NCBI GenBank assembly: GCA_029775915.1
Contig: JARVKA010000009.1
Span: forward strand, 1 to 52,476
Origin: Nitrososphaeria archaeon
GTDB lineage: Archaea > Thermoproteota > Nitrososphaeria > Nitrososphaerales > JANXEG01
Length of the DNA stretch: 52,476 nt
Reading direction: 5' to 3'
The notes under the pieces are model-generated. The model did not search any database. It had not been told where the DNA came from and saw only the letters and a program-made list of their open reading frames with translations. Position numbers and translations under genes: made by a program. Of the stretch, positions 1-8,071 are shown piece by piece. Each line of letters begins with the position of its first letter. Position 1 is the first letter of the stretch.

Positions 1-108
1 TATTCTAAGCTTTTGTTTTAATTCATAAATATGGCCTATCTTTTGAAGCATATTTCCTCAAATAAGTTAGTATAAAGGAGCTTAAAAACTTGACATCACA
101 TTATAGGT

Positions 109-834
109 GGGATTGTCAAGATAAGCCCAACCTGATCTCTAGATTATAAAGCTTGATGAACACGTTTAAGAATTTAGTTATTGATGATATAGATGCTCTA
201 AATGGGAAGCTATTGTAAAAGGCTTTAAGCCTTCTCTTCACCCTTGCGAAACCAAGACTCTATGCTATTTCTCTTACCTCTTGCTACTTGCTCATATTTC
301 AATCCTAGCCTCTTCAATGCATCCACATACCAAGGCCCGTGATCCACGAGTATTAAGGGCTTATTCTCACAATATTGAAGAACCTGCTTGAGAAAGAGTT
401 CTGCATCCAACCCACTTCTTGTATATGATACTCTTACTGCAAGGACTTCTCTTGTATCCACATCTCTTGCCATCCATACATAAACTTGCTCGCTATGAAG
501 CTTGGTCTTGGTTTCATCTATAGCTATGGTTCTCCTCAGCTTCCTCTCAGGCTCCTTCAACACCCTTCTTAAGGCATGATACCATTGTCTAACAGCTTCA
601 TATGTGAAGCCTCTCCATTTGCTATACTTCTCAAGGATGAGCCTGAATAATGCATGAGGGCTGAAAGAACCTTATCCTGCAACGGTACTTTATTCCTTTT
701 AAAGATCTTAGCCTCCTTTACTATCCTCACAAGGTAATCCAGTCCACTCATAGAGTATGGAGAGGGTAAAATAGAACAAAAAGCCTAAGGTCAAATAGAC
801 CAGACAAAATGGAGAACGTTATCTTGACAATCCC
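109..834 (-). mobile_element. Decayed IS element with intact 16-bp terminal inverted repeats
   Basis: The left end at 109-124 reads GGGATTGTCAAGATAA and the right end at 819-834 is its exact reverse complement, giving a 726-bp element. It encloses a minus-strand DDE transposase interrupted by two frameshifts. The size, the short perfect ends and the transposase resemble the archaeal IS6-like group. No duplicated 8-mer is visible outside the ends (the left flank ends TTATAGGT, the right flank starts GATCTTTC), so the target duplication has eroded or the element has recombined. Boundaries are read directly from the sequence; the family is inferred from protein motifs. Confidence 0.85.
116..751 (-). 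pseudogene. IS6-like DDE transposase broken by two frameshifts
   Basis: Three reading-frame pieces join into one transposase. The N-terminal piece starts at 751. A frame change near 660-672 leads into the central catalytic part, which includes IAIDETKTK, VYVWMARDVDTREVLAVRVS, ILVDHGPWY and RNSIESWF. A second frame change near 240-250 leads into the C-terminal tail (RRLKAFYNSFPFR...), which ends at a stop at 116-118 just inside the left terminal repeat. Both catalytic aspartates (in IDETK and VDHGPWY) and the glutamate (in RNSIE) are present, so only the frame is lost. Either the element is recently dead or programmed frameshifting or read errors are involved. Confidence in the transposase assignment is high; the exact family is less sure. 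Confidence 0.85.
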
Positions 835-952
835 GATCTTTCCTGAAGCAAGTCTTAAAACATGTGTTAATAAGCCCTAATCCTAGATCGAGGGCATGTA
901 TCCACAGCATTGCATAACCATGATTTAAGATGGAGACATTAAACCTTCAGGC

Positions 953-1111
953 TAAGAAATGCGGATGGTTTCGAACACTTAAGGATCGAATGAGAAGATT
1001 TTATAACAACTTCTAGACAAGAAAGGGACTCATAAAGATCAACTTATTCCTCAACTTCTTCATACTTTATAATTGGATAAGACCTCATCAAACCCTGGAA
1101 GACTGCTAGCA
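953..1111 (+). pseudogene. Transposase C-terminal remnant
   Basis: Plus-strand translation gives GWFRTLKDRMRRFYNNF, a stop, then INLFLNFFILYNWIRPHQTL. This is the conserved tail of the same kind of DDE transposase (WFRTLK...RFYNNF...FYNxxRPHQTL). No N-terminal or catalytic aspartate region is recognisable upstream, and an internal stop near 1014 confirms it is dead. It is a separate copy from the element at 109-834, because it lies outside that element's inverted repeats and in the opposite orientation. Confidence 0.75.
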
Positions 1112-1418
1112 ATAACGTAAACCTAAAACTAACAGTATCTTGGGTCTTCAAGATAGAGCTTATAAGTAAAGATTTCGAGGTTAAAAGCTTATAGAGATGT
1201 TATCTGAAAAGGTTAATAGGCAAGAGTAGTTAAGGTATCTGAACTCTTTTGTTGTTGGCCTTGTAATAGCTGATGGAGGCGTAGTAACATACCACCATTT
1301 CTTACAAAACTAAATGATAAAGTCAATTTTGCAACGAAGCAAAAAAGTGTCCATATAATTATTTGAGTAATCTGAAGCGCATTTCTTTTGAACAGCTGGA
1401 CTGTTAAGATCGCCTTTT

Positions 1419-1631
1419 TCACGATAGGGTTAGAACTTCCTGTAAAAAGTCATTCTCCCAACATGTCACAGCTGTGAGAGCCATACCATCTACAGTCGAC
1501 ATAACGGCTGCGAATATGGCAGCTAACATAATTCCAATGAGAATTGGTGGGAAATTCATTATAATGAGCTCAATGAAGGCTAAGTCTGGCGTGTGAAGAT
1601 TTACACGTAACGCTCTAGCTATAAAAGACAA
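1419..1631 (-). pseudogene. Sodium:solute symporter (SSF) fragment
   Basis: About 70 codons translate to a segment with PDLAFIELI, FPPILIGIMLAAIFAAVMST and VDGMAL. This closely matches the core of the sodium:solute symporter family (typical pattern LPPxLxGxxLAAIxAAxMSTxDS). A stop in the same frame lies just upstream and the frame breaks after the SSF-like core, so only roughly one seventh of a normal transporter remains. The downstream minus-strand reading between 1213 and 1422 could be more of the same gene in another frame, but I could not match it to the family. Confidence 0.7.
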
Positions 1632-1689
1632 GAAACTCTATGGTGCATGCATCATCTAGGAGAGTACTCGGATTATGAAGCCATTTGAT

Positions 1690-1850
1690 TATTATGGATA
1701 GAGGATCGGGCTCTACAGCGATAGAGTTAAACTGATAGATGTAACCTTTGGTAAGAGGAACGGATAGGGAGATGGTTCAGAACTTCAAACATATAATGAA
1801 AAGGTTCTATAAACAACATCAACCAGAGAGTTCATGACATACTTGATATA
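1690..1850 (+). pseudogene. Transposase remnant, frameshifted
   Basis: Plus-strand reading gives IDVTFGKRNG followed, in the next frame, by VQNFKHIMKRFYKQ. This corresponds to the transposase stretch HVTFGKRNAVERWFRTxKxRMKRFYxxF. Stops and frame changes on both sides show it is a dead scrap. With the remnants at 116-751 and 953-1111 it makes three transposase copies in the first 1.9 kb. Confidence 0.65.
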
Positions 1851-1999
1851 TACCTCTTCCTTAAGCTCTACTCCTTTGATACAACAATCTTAGCTCATCA
1901 GAGCCTATGCAAATACTCTCCATATGTAACGTTAGGTTAAAATATCCAAGAGCAATGCGCTATGTTTATAATCAAGTGCCCTTTAAAATAGGGCATAAA

Positions 2000-2845
2000 A
2001 TGAAGAATTTGAAGGATATTGAAACTATAGGGATTATAGGGGCTGGGAAGCTAGGTGAAGCTTTAATACAAGGTTTTCTCAAATCTCAAATAAAGGGCTC
2101 TAAAATATGTATATTTGAGATAGATCGAGACCGATCCAAGTATATAAGTGAAAAGTATAATGTAAGATGCTTAGATAGTGTAAGTGCAGTAGTAAAAGAG
2201 AGCGATTTAATTATTATCGCAGTCAAACCTATCGATGTAAAGACTGTAGCAAAGCAGATTGGGGAAACGATCACACCGGGAAAGATCGTTTTAACATTCG
2301 CTGCAGCTACACCTATAGAGTATATTTCAAAATATCTTCCAAAAAACACGCCTATTATAAGAGGGATGCCAAATCTTGCTGTATCGGTTCGTGAAGGTAT
2401 GACCGCTATAGCTCATTCTGAAAATTGCTCAAGTGAGCAAGTTCAAGCAGTGATAAAGATTTTAAGCCTGTTGGGGAAGGTTGTTCAAGTGAATGAGCGA
2501 TATTTAAATGTTGTTACAGCGTTATCTGGGAGCGGTCCAGCTTACATAGCTCTTATAATAGATTCTTTAGCTGATGCGGGTGTTAGATTCGGACTTCCTA
2601 AAGATATATCATTATTAATGGCGACTCAAACGGTATTGGGTGGTGCAAAGATGTTATTAGAATCGAATCAACACCCTGCTTTGCTTAGAGATATGGTTGC
2701 AACACCAGCTGGTACTACGATTGAGGCATTATTGAAGCTTGAAAGGGGTGGTTTTCGTGCAATGTTGGTAGATGCTGTTACAGCAGCTACTAAAAGGGCT
2801 GAACAATTGGAGCGTTTAAACCTTCTCAATAAAAATGATGATTAA
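2000..2845 (+). CDS. proC: Pyrroline-5-carboxylate reductase
   Basis: A 281-residue NAD(P)H-dependent reductase that converts 1-pyrroline-5-carboxylate to L-proline, the last step of proline synthesis, in the cytosol. The N-terminal Rossmann loop GIIGAGKLGEAL (residues about 11-22), GSGPAYI and the family signature DMVATPAGTT near the C-terminus are all visible, and the length is normal. An in-frame ATG at 1907 would add 31 residues before the Rossmann strand. I prefer 2000 because a TATA-like TTTATA at 1965-1970 sits about 30 nt upstream, as expected for a leaderless transcript. It borders IS-derived debris on its 5' side. Confidence 0.93.
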   Translation: MKNLKDIETIGIIGAGKLGEALIQGFLKSQIKGSKICIFEIDRDRSKYISEKYNVRCLDSVSAVVKESDLIIIAVKPIDVKTVAKQIGETITPGKIVLTFAAATPIEYISKYLPKNTPIIRGMPNLAVSVREGMTAIAHSENCSSEQVQAVIKILSLLGKVVQVNERYLNVVTALSGSGPAYIALIIDSLADAGVRFGLPKDISLLMATQTVLGGAKMLLESNQHPALLRDMVATPAGTTIEALLKLERGGFRAMLVDAVTAATKRAEQLERLNLLNKNDD

Positions 2846-2893
2846 TAGTTTTATCACTTTGCAAGAATAATTATCAAATTAAAAGTTTAGATT

Positions 2894-3976
2894 TTATAAT
2901 GAATTAATTGATTTATTTAATGTTAAGCTCTTTTCCAATTCTTTAAAACCCTTCTCTAACTCAAAATATATAAACCGACCAATGTCCCAAAAGAATATTA
3001 CTACAATCGCTCCAACTACCGCTTGACCCGCTGCTCCTAAATAAATCCCTATAGTTGGTATTAAGTTAATGTAAGGAGATATCACAAAGAAAGATATTAA
3101 AATGATCATTACAATCATTAAATTTAAAGAAAATCTTTTTAATTTTGACATTCTTTGCATATCCAAAATTGGAAGAATTTTCAAAAGAATCTCTGGCTCA
3201 AATCCGAATAAACCTATAAGATTTCTTATAAGTGAGAAGACTGAGAGGGTTATTGCAGCTAAAACTACAATCCAATATACAATTCCTAAAGCGAGATTAG
3301 TACTTGGGATTGTTATATTCACTCCAAGAGAAATAGCTGGGAATAAAGCATAAGCTATAATCATTAATGTGAGTGTGAGTAATAAATATGTGAATACTTT
3401 AAGAATTCTCATTTTTAATAGCGCCAAAGTGTTCATACCTTGATACTCCTCAATTTTCATATTCAATCTTTTATTCAAGCTTTGATAAATCATACTGCCT
3501 AAACTCCAAAAGAAGAGAGAGATAATAGCAGCTATAGCCAATTGAGTCCCTGCAGCGATATACTCTCCAATCCCAGGGATTAAATATAAAGCTGGTGAGA
3601 ATATCCAATATAAAATTAAAATAATCATTAATGTAAGTGAATTGAGAAAAAGTTTCGTAGTAGTTTTGGGATGCTCACTCGCTAATCCAGGTAAATGTTG
3701 TAAAATCACACTTTGAATTTTAAGAAAGCTTAGTATAGATCTAATAAGCCCTATTAACGAATAAATAAAAAGTGCACTAATAATTAAAAATAACATAGTG
3801 CTTGGTTGCAAACCAAGTAAAGGTAAATAAGTTTTAGGTAAGAGATTTATAAGTGGCATGAATGCGTAACCCATAATCAAAGCAATGGATAATAATATAT
3901 AAGATCTTAACAATCGATTTATAGTAATCAAAACCCTACTTCTTTCCAATCTTTTATTGCTAAACTCACTTTTCAT
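2894..3976 (-). CDS. Multi-pass membrane protein with internal duplication
   Basis: A 360-residue integral membrane protein with about eight hydrophobic segments and no recognised family. Its two halves (about residues 15-170 and 190-350) repeat the same plan: a helix pair ending in a YAFMPLINLLP- or YALFPAISLG-like segment, a helix with SLIGLIRSIL or SLIRNLIGLF, then a helix pair with IFSPALYLIPGIGEYIAAG or VISPYINLIPTIGIYLGAA, a small-residue-rich helix, and FFWSLGSMIY or FFWDIGRFIY. This is an ancient tandem duplication. The tail is basic and charged (FKELEKSL). It resembles MscS- or mechanosensing-type TM scaffolds only superficially; function unknown. Confidence 0.75.
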   Translation of the reverse strand: MKSEFSNKRLERSRVLITINRLLRSYILLSIALIMGYAFMPLINLLPKTYLPLLGLQPSTMLFLIISALFIYSLIGLIRSILSFLKIQSVILQHLPGLASEHPKTTTKLFLNSLTLMIILILYWIFSPALYLIPGIGEYIAAGTQLAIAAIISLFFWSLGSMIYQSLNKRLNMKIEEYQGMNTLALLKMRILKVFTYLLLTLTLMIIAYALFPAISLGVNITIPSTNLALGIVYWIVVLAAITLSVFSLIRNLIGLFGFEPEILLKILPILDMQRMSKLKRFSLNLMIVMIILISFFVISPYINLIPTIGIYLGAAGQAVVGAIVVIFFWDIGRFIYFELEKGFKELEKSLTLNKSINSL

Positions 3977-4141
3977 AATGCTAAATCTTCAAACCCTTTC
4001 TACATTAAATGAATTATTTAAAGGTATAGTTTCAAAAACTCTTAACAAATTATAAAATTTTGAATATTATTTTTAGATTTTTTCCAAAGCTCTTAATACA
4101 TATTTATAAGCTCGTTTATGCGAAAATATTATGGTAACCTT

Positions 4142-4498
4142 ATGATAATTATTGAATCTTTAGGAAATTCAGTAAAATTAACATCAGAATATTTAAGTTT
4201 AAGCATTAATGAATCAACTATTCAAGAGTTAAAGAATCTTGTTGCTCAACAACCAATACTTAGAGAGGCATTAGAGAATCTCTTAAGATGGGTTGATTTT
4301 CCAATCATTCGGATAAGTGATATAATTTCAGTTTCACTTGAAGCTATTCCAACTACTCCAGGTGGGGAACATTTATTCAAACTTTCAATCTTAGCTAAAT
4401 ATCGAGGAGGTCAAAGAAATTATGAAATCCATTTGAAGCCTGATGATGCAAGGAGAATCGCATTTGAGATTGAAAGTCTTATTCAAAAAAGATTCTAA
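4142..4498 (+). CDS. Conserved hypothetical small protein
   Basis: A roughly 118-residue soluble alpha/beta protein with no recognised motif. The central part is moderately hydrophobic (FPIIRISDIISVSLEAIP) and the C-terminus is charged (IHLKPDDARRIAFEIESLIQ). A TATA box TTTATAAG at 4103-4110 would start transcription near 4130, so the ATG at 4142 fits a nearly leaderless mRNA. The upstream in-frame ATG at 4118 lies too close to that box. It is followed by treT 57 nt downstream on the same strand. Function unknown. Confidence 0.65.
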   Translation: MIIIESLGNSVKLTSEYLSLSINESTIQELKNLVAQQPILREALENLLRWVDFPIIRISDIISVSLEAIPTTPGGEHLFKLSILAKYRGGQRNYEIHLKPDDARRIAFEIESLIQKRF

Positions 4499-4554
4499 AA
4501 TCTCTTTCAATGCTTGAATAACGGTATTAAATACACATTAAAGAAAGACTAATT

Positions 4555-5886
4555 ATGAAGGAGTGTGATATAAATTTGATGGTTAGTCTTAATGATTATC
4601 GGAGCATCGTAGGACAAGAAATTTTAGATGAAATAAAAGGGCTTGGAGAAAGGTTAGCGGGTGCTAAAGTTATTCATATAAATTCAACTAGAGTTGGTGG
4701 TGGCGTGGTAGAGATTCTTGAGAAATTAATTCCACTCCTTAAAGAGAGTGGTGTAGATGCTGAATGGTACGTTATTAAAGGTGATGAGATGTTTTTTAGA
4801 ATAACTAAAAGTTTTCATAATGCGCTTCATGGGATGCAACTAACTATTAAGCAAGATATGTTTGATTATTATTTGAAGATTAATAAGTTAAATGCTGAAG
4901 AGATGGAGATTTTAAATGAAGCAGATTTTGTAGTTATACATGATCCACAACCCGCTGCATTAATAAAATACTTTCCTAAACGTAAAGGTAAGTGGATTTG
5001 GAGATGCCATATTGATGTTTCCACACCAAATCCTCAAATTTGGGAATTCTTTAAAGAATTCATTGCACAATATGATGCAACTGTTTTTCATGTAGATAAA
5101 TTTGCAAAAAGAGATTTGTTAATAAGGCAATTCATTGTACCTCCATCTATCGATCCTCTTAGCCCTAAAAATAAAGATATGAAAACAGATGAAGTTAAAA
5201 AAATTCTTGAGAAGTATGATTTAAACCTTAAAAAACCACTCATATCTCAAATTGGGCGATTTGATAAGTTAAAAGATCCAGAAGGGGTTATAAAAGTTTA
5301 CCAACAATTAAAGAATCCAGAAGGGGTTATAGAATTGGGAAGGTTCTTGAGAGGAGGAGAGTTATTCGATATGACTCAATTTGTTAGCGAGCCTATCGAT
5401 TGCCAACTTCTTCTTGCTGGTGGACTCGCTACCGATGATCCTGAGGGTTTAGAAGTTTATAAATCAGTTCTCCGTCAAGCTAAAGATGATAAAGATATTC
5501 ATATATTAATACTTCCTCCCCATGCAGATCTCGATATTAATGCTATGCAAAGGGGCTCTAATGTGGTACTTCAAAAATCATTAAAAGAAGGGTTTGCACT
5601 TACCGTTAGTGAAGCTTTATGGAAGGGTACACCAGTTGTAGGCGGTAATACAGGAGGAATTCCCCTTCAAATCATTAATGGTGTGAATGGCTTTTTAGTT
5701 GATAGTATTGAAGAAGCGGTTGCTAAAGTACGTTTTCTCTTAAAAAATCCAAAAAAAGCAAAAGAAATGGGTGAGAGGGGGAGAGAGTATGTGCGAAAGA
5801 ATTTTCTTATTACTCGGCAAGTTAGAGATCATCTTCTCATATACTTAACGCTAAAGTATATTCCAAAAAAGTTAATTCAACTTTAA
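4555..5886 (+). CDS. treT: Trehalose glycosyltransferring synthase (TreT-like, GT4)
   Basis: A 443-residue GT4 glycosyltransferase. The N-terminal pattern VIHINSTRVGGGVVEIL, the stretch VIKGDEMFFRITKSFHNALHG, HDPQPAALI and WRCHIDVSTPN are hallmarks of TreT, which joins NDP-glucose and glucose into trehalose. The C-terminal nucleotide-sugar site appears as KEGFALTVSEALWKGTPVVG followed by TGGIPLQI. Between residues about 240 and 285 the protein is longer than usual and contains a 13-codon tandem repeat (KDPEGVI / KNPEGVI), described separately. The start could also be the ATG at 4579. A role as compatible-solute synthase is inferred from the family. Confidence 0.85.
   Translation: MKECDINLMVSLNDYRSIVGQEILDEIKGLGERLAGAKVIHINSTRVGGGVVEILEKLIPLLKESGVDAEWYVIKGDEMFFRITKSFHNALHGMQLTIKQDMFDYYLKINKLNAEEMEILNEADFVVIHDPQPAALIKYFPKRKGKWIWRCHIDVSTPNPQIWEFFKEFIAQYDATVFHVDKFAKRDLLIRQFIVPPSIDPLSPKNKDMKTDEVKKILEKYDLNLKKPLISQIGRFDKLKDPEGVIKVYQQLKNPEGVIELGRFLRGGELFDMTQFVSEPIDCQLLLAGGLATDDPEGLEVYKSVLRQAKDDKDIHILILPPHADLDINAMQRGSNVVLQKSLKEGFALTVSEALWKGTPVVGGNTGGIPLQIINGVNGFLVDSIEEAVAKVRFLLKNPKKAKEMGERGREYVRKNFLITRQVRDHLLIYLTLKYIPKKLIQL
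5278..5331 (+). repeat. 15-bp direct repeat within treT, 39-bp period
   Basis: CCAGAAGGGGTTATA occurs at 5278-5292 and 5317-5331, 39 nt apart, which is exactly 13 codons. It encodes PEGVI twice in the loop following the first strand of the C-terminal Rossmann domain. The exact identity at DNA level and the in-frame period suggest a recent duplication that lengthened this loop. Confidence 0.8.
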
Positions 5887-5952
5887 TGAATCATTATGTA
5901 TGATAGTATTTATTAATTTAAATTAACCATAAATTTTTAATAAGTGTTAATT

Positions 5953-6753
5953 ATGAGTGTGCTCCAAGAAATAATATCTCTAAATTATCAAATGATTATT
6001 CAACAAATCCAAGCATGTATTAGAAATAAAGTGATAAGTTCGGGAAAGGATGGTGTTGTTTTAGGCTTGAGTGGAGGTCTCGATTCAACAGTAACTGCAT
6101 TTCTTGCAACAAAAGCATTAGGTAATGATAAAGTGTTAGCATTAATTATGCCCGATAGAAGAATTACACCAATTCAAGATATTAGGGATGCAAAAGAAGT
6201 GGCTAATATGCTAAATATTGAGTATAAGATTATTGAGATCGAGCCTATTCATAAAGCATTTATGCAAAATTTAAAGGTAGATCGATTAGCAGAAGGTAAT
6301 TTAAGAGCTAGAATTAGAATGTGTATACTTTATTATCATGCAAATCTTTTGAATCGGCTCGTAATGGGCACTAGTGATAGAAGTGAGGTATTAATAGGTT
6401 ATTTTACAAAGTATGGTGATGGAGGTGTGGATTTTAATCCTCTCACGTGCTTATTTAAAACCCAAGTGAAAGAGTTAGCAAGGGTAATAGGCGTACCAGA
6501 GCGTGTAATTATTAAGAAAAGTAGCCCAAGATTATGGTTAAATCAAACTGCAGAAGATGAGATTGGCTTACCTTATGAAATTATTGATCAAATACTTTAT
6601 CTCACATTTGATAAAGCTTTACCAAGAGAAGAAGTTGCGAAAAGGATTGGAATAAATTTGGATGGTGTGATAAAGATTTTGGAAATGTATGAGCAAACTC
6701 GGCATAAAAGAATGCCTCCTGACGTTTGTTATTTAAGATTAAATTATAAATAA
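5953..6753 (+). CDS. nadE: NH3-dependent NAD+ synthetase
   Basis: A 266-residue cytosolic enzyme that amidates deamido-NAD+ to NAD+ using ATP. The PP-loop SGGLDST lies at about residues 40-46, with downstream family motifs NLRARIRMCILYYHAN, MGTSDRSEVLIGYFTKYGDG and KSSPRLW. The glutaminase domain of longer NadE forms is absent, so free ammonia is the nitrogen source. An upstream in-frame GTG at 5944 adds only three residues; the ATG at 5953 is preferred. A TTTATTAATTTAAA-like promoter lies about 35 nt upstream. It converges with the glycosyltransferase gene on the other strand. Confidence 0.93.
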   Translation: MSVLQEIISLNYQMIIQQIQACIRNKVISSGKDGVVLGLSGGLDSTVTAFLATKALGNDKVLALIMPDRRITPIQDIRDAKEVANMLNIEYKIIEIEPIHKAFMQNLKVDRLAEGNLRARIRMCILYYHANLLNRLVMGTSDRSEVLIGYFTKYGDGGVDFNPLTCLFKTQVKELARVIGVPERVIIKKSSPRLWLNQTAEDEIGLPYEIIDQILYLTFDKALPREEVAKRIGINLDGVIKILEMYEQTRHKRMPPDVCYLRLNYK

Positions 6754-6778
6754 TGTGTAATTTGCACAAGAATTATGA

Positions 6779-8071
6779 TTAAGATATCGTAGTTGCTACT
6801 TTTATCCTTGAATTTAAAGCTAATACACGTTCATATAAATCTAAATTATCTCTAACACCCCTTTCTAAACTATACTGCTTTTCATAAATCTCTCTCGCTT
6901 TAACTCCTAATGACTTTCTCAACTCATCATTTGATAAAATCGTTATAATCGCTTGTGATAATTGTTCAACATCGTTGGGCTTTAAAAGATAACCATTAAC
7001 TCCAGGCCAAATTTGCATCATTATACCACCTGTAGCCGATCCAATCACGGGCTTTCCAAATGCCATACCTTCTGCAATAGTTAAACCAAACCCTTCCATA
7101 ATTGAAGGCAAAACTACTACATCACATGCTTCATAAGCTTGCATTAACTCATCCCTTGATATACTTCCAGTAAAGATCACTTTATCCTGTAATTGCAATT
7201 CTTTTACAAGTTGTTTCAAATTTTGATCATAAATTCTTTTTTCACTTGCTTTCAATACCTCTTTTGTCATGGAACCATTACCAATAAATACACATTTTAC
7301 TTTAGGAATCGCTTTAATAATATTAGGTAAAGCTTTAATCAATTTATCTTGACCCTTTAAAGAATCTATTCTTGCCACACAAAGAATGATTTTCTCATCA
7401 TGATTTATCCCATATTTTTTTCTAAATTCATTAATTTCAGGTTTTTCTACTGTTACAAATGGAGCTATACAAGATATTTTATTCCAAGGCATGCCATGAT
7501 GCAATGCGGTAGCCACATAAGATTTTGTAGATAAGACCACATTATCATACTCTTTCATATAATTGATGATAAAATCTATCCATACTTTAGGTACTTTACT
7601 AGTGAATGGAATATGCCAAGTGAAGATTTTAGGCACTTTAAGATCTCTTAACATCGATCCAAGTGGTAATACTTGAAAGTCATGCACATGTAAAAGATCA
7701 AAATTCTCCTTTTCATATACCTCCTTAACCATTTTAGCAAATTCCGTATTAACTATTAAATACTCATTGAAACCATATAGATGCTTATTTATCAATTTCT
7801 CCTCAGAAGCCTCTACACAATGAAATACCTTTAAAATAAGTTCTTTAAATCTTGTATAACCCTCTATAACTCTTGGATTTAAATCATTTTTCGGCACACG
7901 GTAAACCTTTATGCCTTTAATCTCTTCCTCAACGGGTGAATCTTTAGGGCGAAGGTGTATCACGTATAACTTATGCCCAATTTTATTGCACCAACAACCG
8001 AGCCAAAGTAGGTAATAAGAAACACCTCCAGTATATGGAAAGAAAGATTGGCTAACTGCACAAATCTTCAT
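6779..8071 (-). CDS. GT4 glycosyltransferase
   Basis: A 430-residue GT-B fold glycosyltransferase. It begins with the typical loop SQSFFPYTGGVSYYLLWL, has HVHDFQVLPLGSML in the N-terminal domain, KIILCVARIDSLKGQDKLIKAL at the inter-domain strand and SIMEGFGLTIAEGMAFGKPVIG for the nucleotide-sugar site. The closing VNGYLLKPNDVEQLSQAI is also standard. It is related to, but clearly different from, the TreT enzyme two genes away. Its first codons overlap the last 4 nt of the coiled-coil gene upstream, so the two are translationally coupled. The substrate cannot be read from sequence; a surface-glycan, lipid or solute sugar is possible. Confidence 0.88.
   Translation of the reverse strand: MKICAVSQSFFPYTGGVSYYLLWLGCWCNKIGHKLYVIHLRPKDSPVEEEIKGIKVYRVPKNDLNPRVIEGYTRFKELILKVFHCVEASEEKLINKHLYGFNEYLIVNTEFAKMVKEVYEKENFDLLHVHDFQVLPLGSMLRDLKVPKIFTWHIPFTSKVPKVWIDFIINYMKEYDNVVLSTKSYVATALHHGMPWNKISCIAPFVTVEKPEINEFRKKYGINHDEKIILCVARIDSLKGQDKLIKALPNIIKAIPKVKCVFIGNGSMTKEVLKASEKRIYDQNLKQLVKELQLQDKVIFTGSISRDELMQAYEACDVVVLPSIMEGFGLTIAEGMAFGKPVIGSATGGIMMQIWPGVNGYLLKPNDVEQLSQAIITILSNDELRKSLGVKAREIYEKQYSLERGVRDNLDLYERVLALNSRIKVATTIS

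Noticed and set aside
1213-1422. 69-codon minus-strand ORF
   Set aside because: No family resemblance and it sits in decayed IS/symporter DNA; it may be out-of-frame continuation of the symporter scrap, but I cannot support that.
1907-1999. N-terminal extension of proC
   Set aside because: The extra 31 residues precede the Rossmann fold without similarity to the family and overlap the likely TATA box.
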